From Clarkia xantiana subsp. parviflora (taxonomy: Eukaryota; Streptophyta; Magnoliopsida; Myrtales; Onagraceae): a DNA stretch of 64,000 bases. Position numbers and translations under genes: made by a program. Positions 10,801 to 21,087 of this stretch are shown here, in pieces. Where the stretch lies: positions 2,890,634 to 2,954,633 of the forward strand of contig JAPTYO010000010.1 in assembly GCA_036873135.1 (NCBI GenBank), read 5' to 3'. Below the pieces are notes generated by a model, which was given only the letters and a program-made list of their open reading frames with translations, did no database searches and had not been told where the DNA came from. Positions within the stretch are counted from its first letter, which is position 1; the number at the start of each line of letters is the position of its first letter.

Positions 10801-13800
10801 ATAGATTCCAAGAATTAATTTTAGTCTCCAAGAGAGATTAGGGTTGATTAGAAAGTTAGCTTTCGTATTTCCAGCTAATCGCTGGTTCAAGTTCTCCTAA
10901 TATCTGGGCACGAATCAGTACTGTGGCTTAGATAATAATGTAGAAATAATGACTAAATGAGAGCAGGGTTTCCCATTGTGTTAACATCAGATGATTTCGT
11001 ATATAGGCGGTCCTTCATAAACGAAGGATCTTATATATTCTTTGGTGAAGTAAAAAGATTCTTTCTCGTGCAAGTATTTTGTCCCCTGCCTCTAACTGGA
11101 GTAGTGAACTTTTTCTGGGTATAAGCCCTAGTAGCGTTGTAGCAAAACCTGTTTTCTTATTCTTTCTTGAAGATGGAGTTTATTTCAGAGACTAGTCATT
11201 GATCCCTGCCTTTTGTACAATTTTACTGAAATGAAAACTTATTTTATAATTGTCACTGACTCGCGAGGAACTTGTTTTATTAATATTCTAAAAGAACAGT
11301 TTCTATTTTTCATATATTTGTTTAAGTAATCTACATAAGTTATAAATATATGATACATGGGTCACTATAAAGCTCTTCTCATATACCTTCACATGAAAAG
11401 AAAAAAAAAATCATAGTACCCTTGAAAAATTTAGAACTATATGATTATAGTATTCAAAATTAGATAATATGTAGTGAATATAAGTTAAAAAATATATGAC
11501 AGTCAATAAAAACTATAATATAATTTAATTAGGTAAATGTTTGGATGCATTTTATAGTTTACAATCAGATGGAAAAATAATGTGCTTTAAGGGTTAGAAG
11601 AAGCTCTAGAATTGATTTTAAACTTAAGATTTGTCGGTGTCACCACGTGTTAATATCTGATAATCAAGCAGAATTAGACTTGTTTAGGCAAGATTTGGTT
11701 AATTAGAGTGGTCTCTTGATATTGTTACTTCGGCCTTCAACTACAGAACTGAACAATGAAAACTGATATATAAAAGCGTGGTTTTGTAGTTGCTGACTTT
11801 TCTGCCTCCCTTGATCTTTTAGCTGCATGTTTGGCAGATTTGATGTTTTCACTTTGAGATGCTCATAGCTCATAGTTGAATCTTTTCTGATACGATAATA
11901 GGTGTATGATCATGTGATATTCTTATTGGGAATTTTATATGAAGAACACTCATTACATTCTAAAGATCACAAGTTATAAATTTGACCAATTTGCTATTTA
12001 CGTTGTGTTGGTTTATTTATTCTGAAAAATAACAAAAAAAGTGATAAATTTATTAACAAAATTGAAAAATATTATACAGTCAAATATAAATAATTACTTT
12101 TTTGAAAAAGAAAAAATTCCAAAGGCTGGGGTTTTCCTTTAAAATAAATATCATTTTCTTAATTTTTTCCCCGGTATAAACCTGATTATAAATCTTTTTC
12201 CTGATTTAAAAATAAAATAAAATTATAAGCATCTTTTTTATTTTTGAGAACAAAACAAAATGAAGTTGGGGTAAAATGCGAATACTACTAGATTGTGGTT
12301 TGTTAGAAAGTAATGAGCGGTTTTCAAATAGAGTTTACCTTCCTTATTTTAGAAAGGGAAAAATGATAGTTTGATACCTTAATTATATAGGTTGGTCTAA
12401 TTGGTACCTTAACTACTGTTTTCTTACTTGAAATGCATCAGTTGAGGGTGTCTAATTGCTACCTCATTAACCAAAAAAAAAAAAAGTTGCTACCTCTGTT
12501 CATTTTCCATTAGTATGTGCGTAAATAAGTCATGTAATTTGCCCTCCAAAGTTTACTTAATGTTTAAATCACCTATCCATTGTGAAGCCAAGGTATGAGC
12601 CCTGGTTTGTAATGGACCCCGATCTGGACTAGGATCAGGCCTTGCTGGATGAATTGATATTAAACATTGTTGTTTTTGTTTAGGGTCAATTGATCAAGCC
12701 AGGGGGGCGACTCTGACCTGGGATGACTCTAACCAATGTTTGGTAAATGAAATGAGAATAGGGAATGAAGAATAGGGAATGAGGAATATGGAATAGAATA
12801 GGGAATGAAGAATAAACCATGATTCGGCCCCTAACTCAACCCACATTACGTGGGGTGATATTTTGACATTGAGTAAACATAGGTGGTTGGTTTGCTCCTA
12901 AAATGAGGTCACACGCAATTAACGGCATGTTTGGAAAATGAAATGAGAATAGGTAATGAAGAATAGGGAATGAGGAATATGGAATAGAATAGGGAATGAT
13001 GAATATGGAATAGAACAGAGAATGAGGAATGGAATAGCCATTCTTAGGGGGAGGGACAAGAATGGTTATTCATTGTAAATGTGGAATTGGAATTCCTATT
13101 CCAAATCTTATTTGCAACCAAACAACTTCATCACGATTCCAAATTCCTATTCATTATGTATTTTTGCAAACAAACATGCCTTAAGTGTCCGATTCCGTCC
13201 AAAATGGCAGATGGATAGAGATAGCTGGTAGTTGAGGTATGTAAAAGTAGAAAATAGTAGACAACCCTAAAATTGAGGAACTGCCAAATATGTCATGCTA
13301 GTACTTAAAAATTTGATCTTAGTTTTCATTTGGAAGCCATATCAAGAGGGCTTCATTTACTTCCCCTCCCCCCTAAAGTATGTCTGTGTTTTGGAACAAA
13401 GAATATTGTCAGGCATCTATCCAAATTTTCCTTCAGTTGAGGTTCTTATGTTAAAGAGTCATACTGGATACGGATGGAAACACACTTGTAGGTTTATTTA
13501 TACGTATTAAAGATTCAGAAGACTGCTTTACAAGTAGTCAACTTTTGCAGGACACAAGGGGTAGGTAGTGCTGTAGTATACTAAACGAGTTGGTATTCTC
13601 AAGTGTAGGTTTTCAGCAGAATAAGGTCCCTGGTTACGAAGCCCGATGCACTCCGGGTGGGAGTAAGTGCAAGCGATGCTGCCTTGACATTGGGAATTGC
13701 ACCAGCCATGGCAAAGGAGCATCTTCTAAATGCAGAAATCCGAGGTATGAAAAAAACAGTAACTAATGGATGGTAGATTATGACTTGACTGAGGAAGACA

Positions 13801-14393
13801 TGATAATGTGACTTCTGAATTGGTTTTTGGTTGGCAGGATTACTTTGCCGGGACGTTAGCCCTGATGGGTTTAGATTTTATATCAACTTGTTTCCTGAGA
13901 TGAAGACAGATGATATGTACATGTGAGTAGACACACTTTCTCACTCTGAGTCTTACAACTTTAAATTGATAATGCTCTGTCTGATGAATAGTTGAATGGA
14001 TGCTGATTTGAGTTGAACTTATAATGAAAGAGGATGAGGTAATAATAGGCAAACTGGGTGATAATTCTAGGTGCATTTGGGCTGAGGGAGTTGATAGAGG
14101 AAGGAAGGATATAGGTTAATGATGATTAAGTAAGTGAATGAGTACAATTGACACATATCCATCCTATAGTTTAGTTGTAAACAAAATATAATATGCTGCT
14201 GCTGCTGCTGCTGTTATAGGAGAAAGAGAAAATAAATGAATATGGATGGATGAGTTGTAAATGTAGGTAAGGTTGTGATGAGTAGTAGATAGGTTGGTTG
14301 TTAACACATGGAAGAATTTACTTACTATGCAGAAGTAAGAGTAATACGGAGGAGGATGGGATTTACGGAAAATGGATTGAAGCAGTAACATGA
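7836..14393 (+). CDS. VPS36: VPS36, ESCRT-II subunit
   Basis: Vacuolar protein sorting 36. With VPS22 and VPS25 it forms ESCRT-II on endosomes, which sorts ubiquitinated membrane proteins into multivesicular bodies. Eight exons: 7836-8471, 9188-9388, 10010-10103, 10244-10301, 10446-10515, 13609-13744, 13838-13922, 14333-14393; 446 aa, near the usual ~440. Residues 1-150 are the lipid- and ubiquitin-binding GLUE domain (FLLxxVxxExD-type start, [10 protein letters not shown]). From ~200 the EAP30 winged-helix region follows ([49 protein letters not shown]). The last exon (AT|A at 13922/14333, then YGKWIEA) is needed to match the family; reading straight on would stop at 13924. An in-frame upstream ATG at 7722 exists, but relatives start near 7836. 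Intron 5 is 3.1 kb and transposon-filled. Confidence 0.95.
10635..10912 (+). repeat. Possible solo LTR (Copia-like)
   Basis: It starts TGTTGATA, contains CTATATATAGGG followed by CATCAATGAAATA, then a pyrimidine-poor leader ending near ATATCTGGGCA. That order (TG start, TATA, transcript start region) resembles a short Copia LTR. I found no second LTR and no clear 5-bp duplication, so the borders are approximate. Confidence 0.4.
12368..13290. repeat. Composite foldback region
   Basis: The outer arms are an eroded inverted repeat: TACCTTAACTACTGTTTTC near 12410 pairs with the region near 13230 (GTAGTTGAGGTATG, GAAAATAGTAG). Nested inside are GAATAGGGAATGA-type blocks, duplicated at about 12735-12810 and 12935-13030. 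Confidence 0.5.
12924..13180. mobile_element. Nested MITE with GGCATGTTTG ends
   Basis: GGCATGTTTGGAAAATG at the left is mirrored by CAAACATGCC at the right, flanked by TTAA-like bases on both sides. The interior is rich in GGAATAG and ends in the mirrored CTATTCC. It has the size and form of a MITE. The target duplication is ambiguous. Confidence 0.55.
14194..14213. repeat. (TGC)n microsatellite in VPS36 intron 7
   Basis: A short TGC/GCT triplet run within the last intron of VPS36; no coding meaning. Confidence 0.8.
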
Positions 14394-14954
14394 TAAAATG
14401 ATGATGTTGAAGAAGAAGAAGATGAGTTTAGTTGAAGTGCTGCATCTTCTTCGATCTCCATTGGGATGAGGCTGAGTGAGATGAAGAAGGTGGTATGTGC
14501 GTCCACTTTGATTGCTGAATGAGTAATTATTGTTTCAAGAAGAAGAAGACTGCATCCAAAGTTTCAATTTTGTTTTGTTTTAATGGGAGTCATTCATACA
14601 TCTCTCTCAGACTACACTTATGTGTAAGGGGGGGACAATTTACGTTTCAAATATTACAAAACAATCTACCAATCTGTGTATGTATGTGGGTTAGGTGGCT
14701 TCTGGTTTTCAGAGAGCATTAGCTAACTTTTGTTGTAAAAGTGTTATCAAATTTACCATTCATTTTAGCTATCATTCTAGTCTAGCCACTCACTAGACTA
14801 GAGTTTGTGTGCATTTTTAATTCAAATGAGTTGTTTTAGTAATTGTAAAACCCTTGTTTATAATATAGCTTATCAGAGATGTTGATGTATCAAAATTTGA
14901 TGAGTCGACAGAACTGACGAGACGATTGGTGTGTTTCCTTTGTTCTCTCACCAT
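14394..14954. other. 3' flank of VPS36
   Basis: 3' UTR of VPS36 followed by AT-rich spacer. No other gene is seen. Confidence 0.5.
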
Positions 14955-14963
14955 AACAATATA

Positions 14964-15657
14964 GGTTAAGAACATAAAAAGTGCCTGAATAATAATTAAT
15001 GTTAACAGAAGAGGTCTGAATGTTCAAATGTTAATATTAAGGATATGAATTTTCAATTTTGTTGATATAAGACTAAGAGGTCTCCGCCAATTTTTACAGT
15101 TAAAACTAACGGAATTTGGTCTCATACTTGGCATTTGACTGAAAATAAACTTAAATCCCGAAAATGCCATCCGACCTAATTATGCCCCTCACATGCCTGA
15201 CTTGAAAAGACGAAAATGCTCTTAAAGCCACCACGGCTCCGACCACCGCCACGCCACCCGGCTCCGGCAACCACCACCCCAGCTCCGATTGGGTCCAAAT
15301 CAGAGCTATCGGCCCCGATTGGCCCGAATTAGAGCCATGGTCGCCGGAGCCAGGTGGCGGTTGCCGGAGTCGGGGTGGTGGTCGCCGGATGGCGGTGGCC
15401 GGAGCCGTGGTGGCTTTAAGGGTATAATTAGTGGGCATGAGTATTTTAGACATTTCATATTTCATTAATTAAACTGCTAAATTATTTCAATAATTACAAA
15501 AGGGTAATTCTGATATTTCACGTAGTTTTGTTAAATTTGACAGAAAACCGAAAAACAACAAACATAATAATTCAGACCCTTAATATTAACATTTGAACAT
15601 TCAGACCTCTCCTCTTAACATTGGGCATTATTCAAACCTTCTTATGTGCTTAATCCT
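14964..15657. mobile_element. Foldback/MULE-type MITE, family A2, GC-rich core
   Basis: The ends GGTTAAGAACATAAAAAG and CTTATGTGCTTAATCC are inverted, and the arms stay complementary for well over 100 bases (GTCTGAATGTTCAAATG against its mirror near 15580). The flanks AACAATATA (14955-14963) and AACAATATT (15658-15666) agree at 8 of 9 bases. The centre (15220-15420) is a GC-rich near-palindrome beginning GCCACCACGGCTCCG and ending CGGAGCCGTGGTGGC. Confidence 0.8.
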
Positions 15658-15859
15658 AACAATATTTATATAAATAGATGGACAAAACTAGTAGAATAAT
15701 AGAAATCCAAGGATACAAAAACTAGGTAGTTGAAGATGACGTACTTTTTAGTAGTTATTATATTATGATGATGTTCTAACAATAATAATATTAGTCAACA
15801 GCCAGCCAGCCAATCAATTATCAATTAATAATATATATATATATATATAGATAGAGAAG

Positions 15860-18641
15860 CTAGAGCCTGCTGAAAGAGGGTCTGGTGGTGAGATTTAGGG
15901 GGATTGCATCGGGGTGGTGGATGACTGGACTGAAGAATACATTCACCATTTCTTCACTCACCATCTCAACACTTGGAGGCTCCCACTGCATCATCCACAT
16001 CCACATTCAATTCATTACTACTTAATAATTACCCACTTTATTATTATCATCATATCATCATCAATCAATCAGTAAATTAATGAATTACAATTAATACCTT
16101 GGGCTTCTTATCCTTATCAAACAACAATGCTCTTGAACCCTGAAATGATCCACATGATTATATTGACATGCATTTTTCACACATTAATATTCAATAATTT
16201 CTTTTTATTCATTATATATATATAAATAAATACCTCATAAAAGTCTCTGTTTAAGGATCCCCTCAACATGTGAAGGAAGATGTTGTGTTCTTTCTCAAGA
16301 CACTCTTCCAACTTTTGCATCCTCCCTTCTCTTATCTGCATCCCTCATTAAATATTAATTAATCCCTTGCCTTATTGCAGCATTTATAGTATACTTTTTT
16401 ATTTATTTTATGAGTTTATTAAAAATAAAGAGATTTACCGATTTGAGGGTGACTTTGAGACTAGTAGGGGATGCTGCTTTCATTGAACTGTATGCTTTCA
16501 TTATCCACTTACTCTCAACTCCATCTCCTGCTGCTGCAGCTGCCTCTTCTTCCTGCATCCCCCCAATAATTCACTTTTTTTTAAAGCTTTTATTACATAT
16601 ATATAACTTATATAAGTAATAAGTGTGTGGGGTAGCTAATTAATTATTCCAAGTTTATTTAATAATGAGTTAAATGTACTGCATGTTTTTTACCGAATGT
16701 GCCTTTTAGTACCGGATGTTTTGTTTTATATATTTTTGGTTCCAAGCGTTTGAAAAAATGTGGCTTTTGGTACATCTGTTAGTTGGCGGTTAGTTTTGAT
16801 CGTTAAATGACAAGTGCAAGTCACGTGACCGATCCTAAACTTTTGATTTTGTTCAATTTAGTCCCTCAAATATTTTCATAACTTTTATTTTGTTTAATTT
16901 AGTCGTAAAACCTCAAAATCGACATACCAATTGACCTAGCCTCAATTGGGTCAACTAGACCTAATTGTGTCTAAGTCAATTGAGTTTGATTGTTCATTTT
17001 GGTTCGATTTTGAAGTTTTATGACTATACTAAACAAAATAAAAGTTATGAATATATTTGAGAGACTAAATTGAACAAAATTATAAGTTTAGGGTCAGTCA
17101 CGTGACTTGCACATGTCATTTAACGGCCAAAACTAACGGCCAACTAACAGAGGTATTAAAAGCCACATTTTTTTTTTCAAACATTTGGTACCAAAAGTAT
17201 AAGAAACCAAACATCCGATACTAAAAGCCGCATTCGGTCAAACATGTGGCTTGAAAAGTACATATTAACCCTTTAATAATATATATATCAGACGCACCAG
17301 TGAGGATAATATGCCTTCGACCGTGCCCTTGGAGAAACACTTGTTGATCGTCGTCTCTAATCTATATATATTATATATACATCATCAAACAGACAGACAA
17401 CCATATTTAACATATAATTAATTAATTTTCCAAAAGAAAGCTGTTGAAAATGCATGATTAATTGAGACAAGTAAATATAGTTAATAATTACCTTGAGTAG
17501 GGACTGTGTTGGTTTAAGGTTGGTTTAACGAGTCCACCAAATGTAGCTATTACTCGAGAAATAGCTGCAGCTGTTATCTCTACTGAAGAAGAATAAGAGA
17601 CTTGGTCGCATAATGTTTTTTCCAGCAAACCCATCTCCTATTTAATTAATTAAGTAAATGAATCAACAACTAATTATATATATATATGAATATGATGAGT
17701 GGAATGATGAATGAAGTTATATAATAATAATAATATACCTTTGAAGGAACGAAGTGAGATGCAAGGCCACATGCAAGCATTTCAGCTCCATTCAGTCTAG
17801 CTCCGGTGAGTCCCAAATATTCACCTTTATATTTTATTTATTTTTATAAATAGAATTAGAGTATTCATTCATTCGACAAGGTTTAATTAATTAATTTAAA
17901 TTAAAAAGAGAAGATAATTAATTAATTAATTACCAAAATAGCCAGGGAGCCTGGAAAGGAAGTATGAAGCTCCAACATCAGGAAACAAACCGATTGATGT
18001 CTCCGGCATCGCAAACACCTTTATTAATTATTATTATTTAATATAACATTACTTAATTAATTAATAATGAAGCCGTGCATATAAATATATACGTAATAAA
18101 AGGAAAAGGAAAATGGTGACTGACGGTGTTTTCGCAGACGACTCGGAAAGTAGATTGGAGTGACAAACCAGCTCCTCCACCCATTACAACTCCATTAAGC
18201 AATGCAACCTATTTAATTAATTAACTCATTAATTCTTTCTTAATTAATTAATTTAATTAATCCAATCCAATGCTTATTAATTCCTACGTACATACCACAG
18301 GTTTTCTGTAAGTAGCAATCAAGTAGTCCAGCCGAATCTGCTTCCTGTAGAAACTCATTGTATAGCTCCAATGCCCTACATATTTTATTATTATTTAATC
18401 CATTTTTATTATTATTAATTTATTATACCAACCCTAAATCCTACCTACCCTTTTTAATTATTTTTTATTTAGTTTATTGAATACTAATACTAATAGTAAT
18501 AGTAATATATATATATATATAATTAAATTAGATGCCCTGCCTCCGACCGAACACCCAATTGCACTTATCACATCCCCGCCCGCACAAAATGCCCTTCCGT
18601 TTCCCTGCAACAATCAATGTTTACAATACGTCCATCAACTA

Positions 18642-18676
<35 letters not shown>

Positions 18677-20462
18677 GTCACGTTTATATTTATCCATTAT
18701 TATTATTATATTACTATTACCAATTATCAATCAATCATGGCATCATTTCTTTCTTACAATAACGGATGTTTGGATAGCAGGCGTGATTAGTAGTAACGTG
18801 AAGTAATATAATATTAAATTGTAGTTGCAAATATAAAGTGTAATATTAAATTATAATATTTGTTATATTTTGTAATATGTATTGTAATTTTGTAATTTGA
18901 TTTTATTATTATAATATTAATTTATATAAGAGTATATTATATTTAAATATTATTATATTTTAAATAAAAATCTAAACTTCTATTAAATAAAATATTCAAT
19001 AGAATAAATTTCAGACACATTAAAAACATCCAATTATTAATCATGCATTTGTGTCTCTCTCCAATTTATTGTTGTTGTCATTTTCAATAATTGGCCATGC
19101 GTGTATCTTTCTACTCAACATTAGCAATTATATTCACGCGGCTCGGAAAAATAAAAATGGGCTCACTTTTTCTTACCCGTTTTATTTTTCTAAGCCGCGT
19201 AGAATAAATGAAAGCACCAGCATGACCATAATTGCTAACATTTTGGCCGGATATCAATTTTGTTATTAATTTTTGGATGTGGCATTTTAATTTTTTTAGG
19301 GGCAGACTAAAAATTTTCAAATTTATTTCAATTCGATTTATCAGAAAAAAGAATCCATTAGAATTCAGGAGAAATAAAAAATTATTATTACCATTATACG
19401 ATATGCATAATCTAATGACTATGAAGTTGAAATAAACTCGATTTTATTTTAGTCGATTTTATTTTTAACTCTGACATCATGAACATAATGTATTGTTATT
19501 GTTTCATGCCTTTTTATCTGACATTATTTAAGGGAATAATTGTGCGTTTTACGTGCAAAAAATTTACAACATGAATTATTGTTATTATTTTTTCTTGGTT
19601 TTCCACGAAGTAGTCCTAGGAGGGGGTCCCATTTGAAAGGCGACACTCTTAGCATACTTGTTGACTCAACACTAAACTAATTTTCACTCGCACCAGGTCG
19701 GATTTTAATGGGTAAATCGTGGTTACTAACAAGAATTGAACTCCTAAACTCTATTTAATGGATGGAAACATAAAACGCTACATCATATTACATTGTTTAT
19801 TATTTTTATTATTGATGTCTATAATTTGCTTTTATGTAAAATGAGTCTTGTTAGTGCAATCATCCTCTTAATTAAGTGAATCTCTCTCTCTATATATATA
19901 TAATCCACTATATAATGAACGATATCCATTATTTAATTAGTTGTTTACCTTCAATAAAACGAAGTTGACTGCAGGGTCGGTCTCATATTTTTCCATTGCT
20001 GATAGTATCTGAGATACCTGTAAAATATTAAATAAAATAAATTATCGTATTAATTAGTTGAAAATATATATAGTTTTCTCATGCATACATATATAGCTAT
20101 AGCTATAGCTTAGCTAGTGTTGTAATGTTGGTTAAATCTTAATCACTATATATATGTTAAGAAGAGCTTATAGTTAAACTAAATGTGTGAAAATTAAAGG
20201 GATGGCGTAGAAACATAGTAAAAATGAGGGTTAAATATATATACCATGGGATAATTGAGGACATTGAGCTTGTGTGGTCTGTTGAGAATCACTTTCCTTG
20301 CAGTTGAGGTATCTTCGAAGAGAACCTGCAAAATATAATATAATATATACAAAATGCAGATGATGAAATTGTTGTTAGATAGATAGAGAGAAGAAAAGCA
20401 AGCAAAACTGGATGGATACTCGCCTGATCAACTTCGCTGCAGACTGACCAAGTGAATTCCAT
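15860..20462 (-). CDS. CHY1: Peroxisomal 3-hydroxyisobutyryl-CoA hydrolase
   Basis: CHY1-like enzyme of the enoyl-CoA hydratase superfamily; it hydrolyses 3-hydroxyisobutyryl-CoA in valine breakdown. Fourteen exons (5' to 3'): 20424-20462, 20245-20325, 19949-20017, 18541-18604, 18296-18375, 18125-18208, 17934-18018, 17739-17824, 17492-17637, 17298-17361, 16439-16552, 16234-16335, 16098-16139, 15860-15985; 393 aa. Motifs: [11 protein letters not shown]; oxyanion-hole CAGGD (70-74) and [10 protein letters not shown] (116-125); catalytic E145 and D153 in [10 protein letters not shown], the same spacing as human [38 protein letters not shown]. The last residues, SRL, are a C-terminal peroxisomal targeting signal. 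Introns 1 and 4 begin with GC instead of GT; phases leave no good GT alternative. A 605-bp MITE lies in the intron after exon 10. Confidence 0.93.
16667..17271. mobile_element. Foldback/MULE-type MITE, family B, in a CHY1 intron
   Basis: A nearly complete palindrome of 605 bases. The arms carry TGTGGCTTTTGGTACAT, TTAGTTGGC and GTGCAAGTCACGTGAC and their mirrors. The ends read GAGTTAAATGTAC and GTACATATTAACCC. The flanking 9-bp TTTAATAAT at 16658-16666 and 17272-17280 is a perfect target duplication. It lies 17 bases past the 5' splice site of CHY1 exon 10. Confidence 0.92.
18538..18540 (-). other. GC 5' splice site, CHY1 intron 4
   Basis: On the minus strand exon 4 ends GTCGGAG and the intron begins GCAGGG. 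The next exon starts GGCATTGG and must complete a glycine before HWSY, so the exon has to end one base into a codon. Nearby GT dinucleotides give the wrong phase. Confidence 0.6.
18642..18672. repeat. (TA)n microsatellite in CHY1 intron 3
   Basis: A run of TA dinucleotides inside the 1.3-kb intron between CHY1 exons 3 and 4. Confidence 0.85.
19119..19240. repeat. 120-bp hairpin in CHY1 intron 3
   Basis: TTAGCAATTAT at the left and ATAATTGCTAA at the right bracket a second inverted pair, ACGCGGCT...GAAAAATAAAA against its mirror ending AAGCCGCGT. The perfect stretches suggest a small foldback transposon or a stable hairpin in the intron RNA. Confidence 0.6.
20421..20423 (-). other. GC 5' splice site, CHY1 intron 1
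   Basis: Exon 1 ends GATCAG and the intron begins GCGAGT on the minus strand. This matches the usual form of a GC donor (CAG|GC plus AGT-like bases), and it joins codons VDQ to VLFE, a junction like that in relatives. The GT eight bases downstream would break the frame. Confidence 0.75.
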
Positions 20463-20586
20463 TTAATTAGCTTCTTCTTCTTCTTCTAAACAATAATGTA
20501 GTTACTTATACTGATAATGTATCTATATGCTAGCTAGCTAGGGCTGGCGAAGAGGAGAGCTAGTTAATGTAAGCTGATAAAAACAA

Positions 20587-21087
20587 GGGTTAATAACTTA
20601 TAAAATGTCTGAATTTTGACCCATATTAATCGGAGATGTCTGAATTTTCAACTTTGTTGATATAAGAGGTCTCCGTCAATTTTTACCGTTAAAACTGACG
20701 GAATTTGATCACATGCTTGACATGTGACCGGAATCAACTTAAATCTTGAAAATGCCCTCCGACCAAAGTGTGCCCCTCACATACTTGACCTGAAAAGACG
20801 AAAATGCCCCTTAAAGTTTATAAAATAAAAACATTTTCTTAATTTGACTTAGGGGTAATTTGCCATTTCACATTTTCTCAAATAAAGTATTAAATTAAAA
20901 AATATATATATATTAAAAGGGTAAAAGTGTCATTTCACACAATTATGTTAAATTTAACTCAAAAAATGAACGGAAAACCAAAGTTCAACAAAGTTAAAAA
21001 TTCAAACATTCTAAATTAACTGTTGAAAATTCAAATCTCTCCGGATAACATATGTCAAAATTCAGACATTTCATAGGTTATTAACTT
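20587..21087. mobile_element. Foldback/MULE-type MITE, family A2
   Basis: It starts GGGTTAATAACTTATAAAATG and ends with its mirror CATAGGTTATTAAC. Interior blocks (TGATATAAGAGGTCTCCGTC, AATGCCC, CAAAGTTCAACAAAG) match the copy at 14964. The right flank runs into 17 A, so no clean duplication is readable. It lies about 120 bases upstream of the CHY1 start codon, in the probable promoter. Confidence 0.75.

Larger units (their letters stand above)
10516..13608 (+). other. Transposon-filled VPS36 intron 5
   Basis: A 3,093-base intron in a gene whose other introns are 84-716 bases. It holds an LTR-like stretch near 10635-10910, AT-rich filler, and a composite foldback region at 12368-13290. Nothing in it codes. 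Confidence 0.8.

Noticed and set aside
13923..13926. Reading VPS36 exon 7 straight to the TGA at 13924
   Set aside because: A strong GTGAGT donor lies exactly there, and a following exon at 14333 restores the conserved YGKWIEA end in phase.
15151..15465. Open frame of 104 codons rich in proline, arginine and alanine
   Set aside because: It reads through the GC-rich palindromic core of a foldback element; the composition comes from CCACC/GGTGG repeats.
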